Assembly (NCBI GenBank): GCA_005799475.1
Contig: SYGQ01000196.1
Coordinates: 1 to 36,065, forward strand
DNA from: Planctomycetia bacterium
GTDB lineage: Bacteria; Planctomycetota; Phycisphaerae; Phycisphaerales; SM1A02
Direction: 5' to 3'
DNA: 36,065 nt
Part shown: piece by piece, positions 1 through 7,563 of the stretch
How positions within the stretch are numbered: position 1 is the stretch's first letter
Layout of the letters: each line of letters begins with the position of its first letter
The notes under the pieces: model-generated
The model's input: the letters and a program-made list of their open reading frames with translations, nothing else
Told to the model about the DNA's origin: nothing
Database searches by the model: none
Program-made: the position numbers and the translations under genes

Positions 1-342
1 CACCGAGAACAAGTCATAGGGGGATTCGCGTGGTTCGGGGAATCCAGCCATGCCGCCGCGCTGGCGGAGGCGTGGGAGGAGATGCTGTCGGCCGGTCAAG
101 AGTTTGTGGGTGTAGCACTGGTGACCGACATCGAAGAGGAGCCGGTCGTGCGAGAAATCAAACACATAGTGCAATGCCACGGTGAGTTCGACAACACCAA
201 GATTTGGTGCGAGGTGTCCGCCGCTGCGGGAGACCTGATCACAGATCGCATGCCGGATCTCGGCGCACACCTGCGCCAGGTCCGCCGGAGGAAGTGCCTT
301 GAGATCGGATGGAGAACGGATCGAACCGAGTAAGTGGGTCAT
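1..342 (-). CDS. dxs: 1-deoxy-D-xylulose-5-phosphate synthase, N-terminal part (3' end cut off by window edge)
   Basis: My translation of the complement from ATG at 342: MTHLLGSIRSPSDLKALPPADLAQVCAEIRHAICDQVSRSGGHLAPNLGVVELTVALHYVFDFSHDRLLFDVGHQCYTHKLLTGR...GGMAGFPEPRESPYDLFSV; characteristic Dxs N-terminus (GGHLxPNLGVVELTVALHYVF, DVGHQxYxHKLLTGR). Missing from the ORF track because it is truncated. Confidence 0.96.
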   Translation of the reverse strand, partial: MTHLLGSIRSPSDLKALPPADLAQVCAEIRHAICDQVSRSGGHLAPNLGVVELTVALHYVFDFSHDRLLFDVGHQCYTHKLLTGRQHLLPRLRQRGGMAGFPEPRESPYDLFSV

Positions 343-368
343 GGCGCTTCCGAATCGAGTATAGCCCG

Positions 369-1253
369 CTATCTCGTGCGGCCCGCGAGGAATTCCGTGA
401 GCGTGAGGAGGTGCTCAGCGTTCTGGCCCAGGGGCTCGAGTGTCGCGAGCGCGTCGGCCCTCAGGCGCGCGATCTCCTGTCGCGTGCGATCAACGCCGTA
501 AACCTCTGGAAATGTCAGCTTGCCCGCCGAGGCGTCCTTGGCGACGGCTTTCCCGAGTTGCGCCTCCGACTGGGTGACATCGAGGAGATCATCGACGGCT
601 TGAAACATGAGTCCGATCAAGTCGCCCCAGCGGTCGCAGAGCGCGAACGCGCTCGGTCGCGCTCCGGCGCAAATGGCCCCGATCCGGCACGAACACCGGA
701 TGAGCGCACCAGTCTTGTGGCTATGAACTTGGCGCAGGCGATCCTCGGGAGACTGGTCCGCAGAAAACCCGCCAAGCGTGTCGAGCACCTGTCCCGTGAT
801 CATCGCGGATGTGGCGTTCGTCACCTCGTGCGCGATTCGCCCGGACTCGGTCGCTGCGGAACAGGCCGCATGCAGAGCGAGCGCCAGAAGGGCGTCGCCG
901 GCGAGGATCGCCATCGCGTCGCCGAAAGCGACATGGGCGGTGGGCTTTCCCCTCCGCAGTCGGTCGTTGTCGAGGGCTGGGAGGTCGTCGTGGACGAGAC
1001 TGAAGGCGTGCACCATCTCGACCGCACACGCCGCCTCGAGGGCCGCAAGTGGATCCCCGCCCACGGCCTCGCAGCACCGAAGAGCGAGGAGGGGACGGAG
1101 CCGCTTCCCGCCTCCGAGCAACGAGTAGGCAACCGCTTCCGCGAGATTCTGGGAATAGCCTGCCTCGGCAATGAACCGCGCGAGCCGCTGCTCAATCGGC
1201 GTCATGAGCGCCGCAGGGAAGACCTCCGACTCCTGCGTGAGTGCTGCGCGCAT
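369..1253 (-). CDS. ispA: Polyprenyl (geranyl/farnesyl) diphosphate synthase
   Basis: 294 aa; GGGKRLRPLL, first Asp-rich motif DDLPALDNDRLRRGKPTAH, second Asp-rich region QAVDDLLDVT; adjacent to dxs. Confidence 0.95.
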   Translation of the reverse strand: MRAALTQESEVFPAALMTPIEQRLARFIAEAGYSQNLAEAVAYSLLGGGKRLRPLLALRCCEAVGGDPLAALEAACAVEMVHAFSLVHDDLPALDNDRLRRGKPTAHVAFGDAMAILAGDALLALALHAACSAATESGRIAHEVTNATSAMITGQVLDTLGGFSADQSPEDRLRQVHSHKTGALIRCSCRIGAICAGARPSAFALCDRWGDLIGLMFQAVDDLLDVTQSEAQLGKAVAKDASAGKLTFPEVYGVDRTRQEIARLRADALATLEPLGQNAEHLLTLTEFLAGRTR

Positions 1254-1260
1254 CGTGCGA

Positions 1261-1266
1261 AGTGTA
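1261..1266 (-). promoter_or_regulatory. Candidate -10 (TACACT) for ispA
   Basis: Complement TACACT-TCGCACG-ATG(1253); divergent to 1292-1297. Confidence 0.4.
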
Positions 1267-1291
1267 GCCCCATTGCCGACGATCGCATCAC

Positions 1292-1297
1292 TATGAT
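1292..1297 (+). promoter_or_regulatory. Candidate -10 (TATGAT) for the MotA/TolQ-like gene
   Basis: TATGAT-CGCGTCC-ATG(1305); no SD. Confidence 0.45.
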
Positions 1298-1304
1298 CGC
1301 GTCC

Positions 1305-1979
1305 ATGTCCGCGCTGTACTCAAATCTTGAACTCTTCATGGAGCGGGGTGGACCAGTCATGTGGCCACTCCTCGCGCTCAGCATCCTCTCGGTCACGCTC
1401 ACTGTTGAGCGCGCTTGGTTCTGGCACAGGATGAGCGCGCGCGGTACCCGCGTGCGGCTGCGTGCCCTCGTGAACGCGCTGAGGATGAACGATGCGGAAA
1501 CGGTGGTGCTCTTGGCCAAGGAGGACGACGGTCCCTACGCTGCCGTGGCCGCCGATCTTGCGTGCGACGGTCCGTCAGACGCCATCGCCATCGCCGCTGT
1601 CGAGCGCCAACGGCCGCGGCTTGAACGATTTCTCAATGTGCAGTCGACCATCGTGACGGCGGCGCCCATGTTGGGCATTCTTGGCACGGTGTCGGGAATC
1701 ATCCGAAGTTTCGAACTCCTTGGCGGAAAGGACACGCTGAGCGATCCGCGCCTTGTGTCTGCGGGCATCGCCGAGGCCCTCGTTGCGACGGCCAGCGGGC
1801 TCGTCGTCGCCCTCGTCTCACTCTTCCCCTACATGTACTTTCGCGGCCATTCCGACAAGGCGATCGGGATCATGGAAGGGCTCATCGCGAGCGCGAAGCT
1901 GGGCGTTGAGAAGCAGGGCGGCGATCCAAATTCGTCGCTGCGCTCCACAAGCGCGGACACGCCGATGACAATCATTTGA
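1305..1979 (+). CDS. MotA/TolQ/ExbB-family proton channel protein
   Basis: C-terminal part of ORF 309..1979; MERGGPVMWPLLALSILSVTLTVERAWFW and TAAPMLGILGTVSGIIRSFELLG...GIAEALVATASGLVVALVSLFPY. Start at ATG 1305 (ATG 1293 also in frame); the 309-1292 extension overlaps ispA and is spurious. Confidence 0.9.
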   Translation: MSALYSNLELFMERGGPVMWPLLALSILSVTLTVERAWFWHRMSARGTRVRLRALVNALRMNDAETVVLLAKEDDGPYAAVAADLACDGPSDAIAIAAVERQRPRLERFLNVQSTIVTAAPMLGILGTVSGIIRSFELLGGKDTLSDPRLVSAGIAEALVATASGLVVALVSLFPYMYFRGHSDKAIGIMEGLIASAKLGVEKQGGDPNSSLRSTSADTPMTII

Positions 1980-3619
1980 TGAGTGCGAGCTCGACCGACT
2001 TCTCGCTCGTCCCCGTGGGCGCGTGCCCCATGACGGCCATCGTGCTCGATCCCTTGGGCAAGGCCATCATCATTGGGCGCGCGGCGGGGGCGTCTGTGCG
2101 GCTTGACCATCCCTCGATCTCGCGGCAGCACGCGTCGGTCGCCTTCCAGAACGGCATCTGGACGGTGACGGATCTCGGAAGTCGCCATGGCACTCTCGTC
2201 AATGGTGTGGCGATCTTGCCTCGGCAACCTACGCCGCTCAAGCATGCCGACCGCATCTCCTTGCGCCCGTGGACCATTCGAGTCGAGCACGGCGCACCGT
2301 CGATTTCGGAGACGGTCGTCCACACCTCCGATTCCGGTGTGGGGTCGAGCACGGTGCAGGTCGTCCAGACCGAGCCGGCAAGGACCGACGCCGAGCGCCA
2401 ACTGGACGGACTCATTCGGGCATCGCTGGCGATTCAGGGAGCGCCGAGCGAGGGGGCTCTCGCGCAGGAACTCACCCGTGCGTGTGTGGAGGGGACCCGC
2501 GCCGAGCGCGCGCTCTTGGTGCGCTTCTTTTCAGGGAACAATCGCATCGAGATCATCGGAGTTCACCCCCCAGGTGCTCAGAATCGCCGACCGGTCAGCC
2601 GGACGCTGCTGCGCGCCGCGAACGAAGGGAAGTCTGTCCGGCTGTGTGAGGATGACTCGTTCGGTGCCGCTGTGTCGATTGTGGGAACGGGGATCAACGG
2701 GGCACTGTGCGTTCCGGTGATGATGGACGCGACTCCGGAGGCGTTTCTCTACCTCGACCAGTTTGACTCGCTCGACCACTTCGACAAGGTGGCGTCGTTC
2801 AGTCAGGCCCTCGCGCGGATGAGCGCGTTCGCGCTCGCGCAGCTGCAGCGGCACGAACTCGAGCAGCGCCAGCGGGCGCTCATGGATGAACTCACCTCAG
2901 CGCGGCGCGTCCAAGAGCGCATGATGGGATCTGAGGCGGGCCGCGACGGCGTGATCGAGTGGAAGATGGCGAGCATTCCGGGTCAAGTGGTCGCGGGAGA
3001 CATCTTTGGCGTCAAGCCTGTTCGAAAGGGGGAGTCGACCGTCGTGTTCCTCGGCGATGTGAGCGGCAAGGGACTCGGTCCCGGTCTCCTCATGGCGGCC
3101 ATCACGGCGTACCTCGATGCCAGCCTTTCGGGCGGTCGCCCCCTCGGTCGCGCGCTTGTGGAACTCTCGAACTTCGTTCTGGCGCGCGCTGTGTCGGGGC
3201 AATTCGCCACATTCGTCGTCGCGGAGTTCGACAATGTTTCGCGAACCCTCTCCCTCTTCGACGCCGGCCACGGCTACTACTTCGTCGTCGGGCCAGACGG
3301 AGCCGCGAAGGAGATTCAAGTCTCGGGTGGGGTTCCCATCGGCGTCGTGGAGGACTTCGAGTTCGATCGCAATCCGATCACGATGGGTCGTGGGGATCGA
3401 CTCGTCCTCTTCAGCGACGGTGTGGCTGAGCAGACCAATGATGCTGGCGAAATGCTTGGCAAGGATCGCGCGGCGACTGCCCTGACAGGCAGCCGATCCT
3501 GCGCCGAGGACATCGATCGGCTTTCATCGCACCTGAAGACCTTCGCCGGAAACACCAAGTACATCGATGATGTCACGATCGCCAGCATCACCTTCAGCGA
3601 AAGTGACATCACGCACTGA
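1979..3619 (+). CDS. FHA-GAF-PP2C (SpoIIE/RsbU-type) serine phosphatase
   Basis: FHA motif GRAAGASVRLDHPSISRQHASV...DLGSRHGTLVNGV; central GAF-like region; PP2C/SpoIIE metal motifs VVAGDIFG, FLGDVSGKGLGPGLLMA, LFSDGVAEQTN. ATG 1979 overlaps the stop of the upstream channel gene (TGATG). Confidence 0.92.
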   Translation: MSASSTDFSLVPVGACPMTAIVLDPLGKAIIIGRAAGASVRLDHPSISRQHASVAFQNGIWTVTDLGSRHGTLVNGVAILPRQPTPLKHADRISLRPWTIRVEHGAPSISETVVHTSDSGVGSSTVQVVQTEPARTDAERQLDGLIRASLAIQGAPSEGALAQELTRACVEGTRAERALLVRFFSGNNRIEIIGVHPPGAQNRRPVSRTLLRAANEGKSVRLCEDDSFGAAVSIVGTGINGALCVPVMMDATPEAFLYLDQFDSLDHFDKVASFSQALARMSAFALAQLQRHELEQRQRALMDELTSARRVQERMMGSEAGRDGVIEWKMASIPGQVVAGDIFGVKPVRKGESTVVFLGDVSGKGLGPGLLMAAITAYLDASLSGGRPLGRALVELSNFVLARAVSGQFATFVVAEFDNVSRTLSLFDAGHGYYFVVGPDGAAKEIQVSGGVPIGVVEDFEFDRNPITMGRGDRLVLFSDGVAEQTNDAGEMLGKDRAATALTGSRSCAEDIDRLSSHLKTFAGNTKYIDDVTIASITFSESDITH

Positions 3620-3648
3620 CGGCCCGGCGTGAGGGCGACGAGTGGGGG

Positions 3649-4695
3649 TCACGGGCCGTGGGCAAAGTCGCCGGTGTTCGCGCAGGGAATCCAACGGCGC
3701 ACATCGCTGAGTTCACTGAGCCCGCTTGAACCCACGCTGCCATCGGCCATGCCGACAGAGACCGCCTCGTTGAAGCGGGCGAGGGGGACGGCCTGCGCCA
3801 CTTGCACTTGGAGGAAGCCAGCCTCCCCCATCGGATTGACGGGCGCCACAGGTGCGAGCAAGGACGCCATTGGGTCGGTGAACAGAGTTGGTCCACCCAA
3901 CGCAATGCCGCCGACATCTTGCATGGTGGCACCGCCGATGCCCCAGACTGCGGTGGGACCGAGTCGGTTGGGCGTGACCCACGCGGCACCGGGCTGCTGG
4001 TCTTGGAAGGCGTGGTAGTCGCCCGGATCAAGGTAGGTGCTGGCCGAAAACGCGACGAACTCGCTCGGCTTCGAGATTGACCCAAGCGTCCTCGCGACGA
4101 GCCTTCCGCGGACGGTGGCGCCGCCGACATCAGTCCAGCTCGAATCGCCGAACGCGAGCGTTGGCACCCCGCCGACGGTCGTCCACCACCCGCCGCAGTA
4201 GTACGCGTTGTAGCCAAACCCTGGTTCCACGGCGACACCCGCACCGGCAAGGGTGTCAACCCCGGCGAGCGTTCCTGGGAGTGTGACTGGAGGATCCTGC
4301 GCCTCGTAGATCGAGTCGTCGACATCTTCTTCGTCGGCCTCGCGGTAGCCCATCACCGCCTCGTAGTTGAAGTCGAGGAACGGGAGCAGCCGCCACGAGT
4401 AGGCCTGCGCGAGCCGTGCGTCGAGAACCTGCCCCGCGCGATTTCGGTAGTTGACTCCCCACGCCGTCTGTACGCCCGGATCAATGAAACCCGGAAGCAA
4501 CTTGTCCTCGTACTGCCCCGAGTAGAGGGTCCACGCCGTCATCACTTGCTTGAGGCGGTTGAGCTCCTTCGTCTTCTTGCCGCCCATGATCGCCCTCCCG
4601 AGGCCACTCGCGAGGAGGCCGAGCAGAACGGTGATGATCGCGAGAACGACGAGGAGTTCGACAATCGTGAAGGCACGGATGAGTCTTGGCTTCAT
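3649..4695 (-). CDS. Type II secretion/type IV prepilin-like protein (N-terminal cleavage/methylation domain)
   Basis: N-terminus MKPRLIRAFTIVELLVVLAIITVLLGLLASGL is a class III signal peptide variant (A|FTIVELLVV). Confidence 0.9.
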   Translation of the reverse strand: MKPRLIRAFTIVELLVVLAIITVLLGLLASGLGRAIMGGKKTKELNRLKQVMTAWTLYSGQYEDKLLPGFIDPGVQTAWGVNYRNRAGQVLDARLAQAYSWRLLPFLDFNYEAVMGYREADEEDVDDSIYEAQDPPVTLPGTLAGVDTLAGAGVAVEPGFGYNAYYCGGWWTTVGGVPTLAFGDSSWTDVGGATVRGRLVARTLGSISKPSEFVAFSASTYLDPGDYHAFQDQQPGAAWVTPNRLGPTAVWGIGGATMQDVGGIALGGPTLFTDPMASLLAPVAPVNPMGEAGFLQVQVAQAVPLARFNEAVSVGMADGSVGSSGLSELSDVRRWIPCANTGDFAHGP

Positions 4696-5966
4696 GTGGA
4701 GACTCCACTGTTGGCGGTCTGCCCGACGGTGATTGACTCGACGAGTCCAGCGCGGATCTTGTGGTGGCCGCTGCCGAGTTCGCCGATGGGATCGGGAGGG
4801 ACGATGTCGACTTTCTTCTCTCCCAGGCGCGCTTCGCCAGCCTTCACCTTGGCCTCAAAGGCCGTGCACTCGGCGAGGAGTCTCGAGAGGATTTCCTCTT
4901 CGGGCACATTGGCCACTCGGACTCCCTGAACATAGATGATCCCGCGTCGGTCACCGGCGAACACAGCCACATCGGCGCCTTCGGCTTCGCCGGGGCCATT
5001 CACGATGCAACCCATCACCGCCACCTTGATCGGCAGCGTGATCGCGGGCATGAGGGTGCGTTCGACTTCCTTGACGAGCGTGAAGAGATCGACCTGAATC
5101 CGCCCGCATGTCGGGCAAGCGATGAGTTCGACACCCTTGCGCTCGCGCTTGCCCAGGCAATAGAGCATCTCGAGCGCGTCCTTCACCTCGTCGATGTGAT
5201 CGCTCGCGTAGGAGATGCGCACCGTGTCGCCGATCCCATTGGCGATGAGTGTGCCCAGTGCCACCACACTTCGAATCGCGCCGCTGTCCTTGGTCCCCGC
5301 ATGGGTGACCCCGAGGTGAAGCGGGTAGTCGAATCGCGCGGCGATCTCGGTGTAGATGTCGATGACCAGCGACGCATCCATGCTCTTCGCGCTCACAACG
5401 ACCTGATCAAAGCGGCGGTCCTCGAAGATCTCGAGGTACTCCTCGAGTTTGGCGATCATCAGCGCAAGCAAGTGCCCCGAGCGGTGTTGGGCGAAGTACT
5501 TGCCCAACTCTTCCATGCGTCGCTGCTTGTCGCGCCGTTCGATGATGGATCCCTCGTTCACGCCGACGCGGATGGGGATCCCACGCTCCTTGCAGGCGTC
5601 AATGACCGCGTTCACCTGATCGCGGTCATTGATGTTGCCAGGATTGAGGCGGATCTTGTGGACCCCAGCCTCGATGGCTTCGAGGGCGCGCTGATAGTGG
5701 AAGTGCACATCGGCGACGATCGGCACGCGCACCTGCGGAATGATCGACTTGAGGGCCTCCGTGTCTTTGCGCTCGGGCACGGCGACTCGCACAAGGTTCG
5801 CTCCGGCGGCGTGGTATCGGTTGATCTCAGCGACGCACGCGTCGATGTCGTGCGTGTAGCCCGCGCACATCGTCTGAACCGAGATGGGCGCATCGCCTCC
5901 GATGAGGATCCGGCCCGTGCGATCATCACCGACCGAGATCTGACGCGTGGGTCGACGAGGAACCAT
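4692..5966 (-). CDS. ispG: 4-hydroxy-3-methylbut-2-en-1-yl diphosphate synthase
   Basis: GGDAPISVQTMCAGYTHDI, ADVHFHYQRALEAIEAGVHKIRLNPGNI, CPTCGR and VMGCIVNGPGEA Fe-S cysteines. Start assigned to ATG 5966 rather than track start 6050. Confidence 0.97.
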   Translation of the reverse strand: MVPRRPTRQISVGDDRTGRILIGGDAPISVQTMCAGYTHDIDACVAEINRYHAAGANLVRVAVPERKDTEALKSIIPQVRVPIVADVHFHYQRALEAIEAGVHKIRLNPGNINDRDQVNAVIDACKERGIPIRVGVNEGSIIERRDKQRRMEELGKYFAQHRSGHLLALMIAKLEEYLEIFEDRRFDQVVVSAKSMDASLVIDIYTEIAARFDYPLHLGVTHAGTKDSGAIRSVVALGTLIANGIGDTVRISYASDHIDEVKDALEMLYCLGKRERKGVELIACPTCGRIQVDLFTLVKEVERTLMPAITLPIKVAVMGCIVNGPGEAEGADVAVFAGDRRGIIYVQGVRVANVPEEEILSRLLAECTAFEAKVKAGEARLGEKKVDIVPPDPIGELGSGHHKIRAGLVESITVGQTANSGVST

Positions 5967-5972
5967 CACGGC

Positions 5973-5978
5973 ATTGTA
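5973..5978 (-). promoter_or_regulatory. Candidate -10 (TACAAT) for a leaderless ispG transcript
   Basis: Complement TACAAT-GCCGTG-ATG(5966). Confidence 0.45.
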
Positions 5979-6027
5979 GGGCGGGTCCGACACGAACCGG
6001 GTCGCGAACATAGGCTCCCCCACATTC

Positions 6028-6033
6028 AAGGAG
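6028..6033 (+). promoter_or_regulatory. Shine-Dalgarno AAGGAG for the MFS gene at 6042
   Basis: AAGGAG 8 nt upstream of ATG 6042. Confidence 0.7.
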
Positions 6034-6041
6034 ACCCGCAG

Positions 6042-7412
6042 ATGCCTCACGCCGAATCAGCGACCGCCGCGACCACGACGACTTCGTTCCTCCGCGGTCG
6101 CCTCTCAGTCATGATGCTGCTGCAATACGCGATTTGGGGGGCGTGGCTCCCGCTCTTCTGGCCCTACCTGAGTGATCACCTTCACTTCGAGCCCGCGCAG
6201 ATTGGCAACCTCTTCGCCGTCGGTGCGCTCGGAGCGATCGTCGCTCCTTGGATCGCTGGGCAGGTCGCCGATCGCTACTTCAACACCGAGCGATACCTCG
6301 GCATCAGCCACATTGTTGGTGGCTTCCTTGTCTGGCAACTCGCGACCCTGACCTCGTACTCCGGGTTTCTTTGGTTCAGTCTTTGCTACTCGATCATCTA
6401 TTCGCCGACACTGTCGTTGACGAATTCGCTCTCGTTCCACCACCTCAAGGACCGTGATCGGGACTTCGGAAGGGTCCGAGTGTGGGGGACGATTGGATGG
6501 GTGCTTGTTGGCATTGCGATCGGGCAATGGCTCCTTCGGGTCCACACGCCCGACGCGGCAGTGCTTCACGGGCTCGCCACTGAGGCGGCCGACGCCAAAG
6601 TCGCGGCTGCACATGCCGCGGGAATGGCAGATGCCTTCCGGCTCAGCGGAGTGCTCGGGATCATCATGGGCATCTTCTGCCTCGTCGGACTCCCTGCGAC
6701 GCCGCCGAGCAAGGGGAGACGTGCGAGCGCGGTCGCCGAGGCCATCGGTGAGATCCGGCTCGCGCCGCTCGTCACACTCTTCATGCTCGCGGTTCCGGTG
6801 TCGTGCATTCACCAGTTCTATTTCGTGCACACCTCGAGTTTCCTTGGTGCGGTTCAGCGCCATGCCGGCGGAGAGGGGCTCTCCAACTTTTTCAATTCGA
6901 TCTTTGGCGTCGGCGGCGGGGGGCTCATGACGGTCGGCCAGATCTGCGAGATCGCGGTGCTCGCGTTCATGCCCATCCTCGCCGTGCGGTGTTCACGGAA
7001 GACACTGCTTGGCATCGGACTCTTGGCGTATGCGCTGCGCATGGCGCTGTTTGCGCACTATGCCGCGATCGCTGCGGCGACTGGCGTGGCTGAAATCGTG
7101 GTCGTGACCACCGGCGTGGCGCTCCACGGCTTCTGCTTCGGCTGCTTCATCTTCGTGGCCTTCATGATCGTCGACGAGGAAACGACGGGCGATGTGCGCG
7201 CGAGCGCCCAGAGTCTCTTCAATCTCGTCATCGTCGGCTTCGGCATCATCGTCGGCAGCAAGGTGGCTGCGGGTGTCGCCAGCGCCTCGAGTACGAACGG
7301 CGTGATGGACTATTCGGCGCTCTTCAGTGTGCCGATGTGGGGAGCGCTCTTCTGCCTCGTCATGCTCGTGCTGTTCTATCTGCCGGGCCGTCGATCGAAG
7401 CGTGCGGACTGA
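6042..7412 (+). CDS. MFS transporter, nucleoside:H+ symporter-like
   Basis: MMLLQYAIWGAWLPLFWPYLSDHLHFEPAQIGNLFAVGALGAIVAPWIAGQVADRYFNTERYLGISHIVGG; multiple TM segments. Start at ATG 6042 with SD; the 4761-6041 extension is antisense to ispG. Confidence 0.92.
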   Translation: MPHAESATAATTTTSFLRGRLSVMMLLQYAIWGAWLPLFWPYLSDHLHFEPAQIGNLFAVGALGAIVAPWIAGQVADRYFNTERYLGISHIVGGFLVWQLATLTSYSGFLWFSLCYSIIYSPTLSLTNSLSFHHLKDRDRDFGRVRVWGTIGWVLVGIAIGQWLLRVHTPDAAVLHGLATEAADAKVAAAHAAGMADAFRLSGVLGIIMGIFCLVGLPATPPSKGRRASAVAEAIGEIRLAPLVTLFMLAVPVSCIHQFYFVHTSSFLGAVQRHAGGEGLSNFFNSIFGVGGGGLMTVGQICEIAVLAFMPILAVRCSRKTLLGIGLLAYALRMALFAHYAAIAAATGVAEIVVVTTGVALHGFCFGCFIFVAFMIVDEETTGDVRASAQSLFNLVIVGFGIIVGSKVAAGVASASSTNGVMDYSALFSVPMWGALFCLVMLVLFYLPGRRSKRAD

Positions 7413-7526
7413 CTCCGCCGAGCATGGCGTATTCGTTGGCCTCCGCATCGGCCGAGGCAGGGGTTCGCGCGCGGTTCTCGCGAGTACGGCACCGTGCGCT
7501 GATCACGAAAGTTGGTGCTCGCGGGT

Positions 7527-7563
7527 CTCGGACTCTTCTACGACTTCCGCGCCGGAGTCCGAG
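7527..7563 (-). other. Stem-loop straddling the topA stop codon
   Basis: Perfect 9-bp inverted repeat CTCGGACTC (7527-7535) / GAGTCCGAG (7555-7563), 19-nt loop, no U-tract. Confidence 0.5.

Noticed and set aside
82-333. ORF of 83 aa on +
   Set aside because: Antisense to the clear dxs N-terminus on the minus strand.
309-1292. N-terminal extension of the MotA-like ORF
   Set aside because: Antisense to ispA; low-complexity Arg/Glu-rich composition typical of high-GC shadow ORFs.
4761-6041. N-terminal extension of the MFS ORF
   Set aside because: Antisense to ispG; the MFS gene has a good SD and ATG at 6042.
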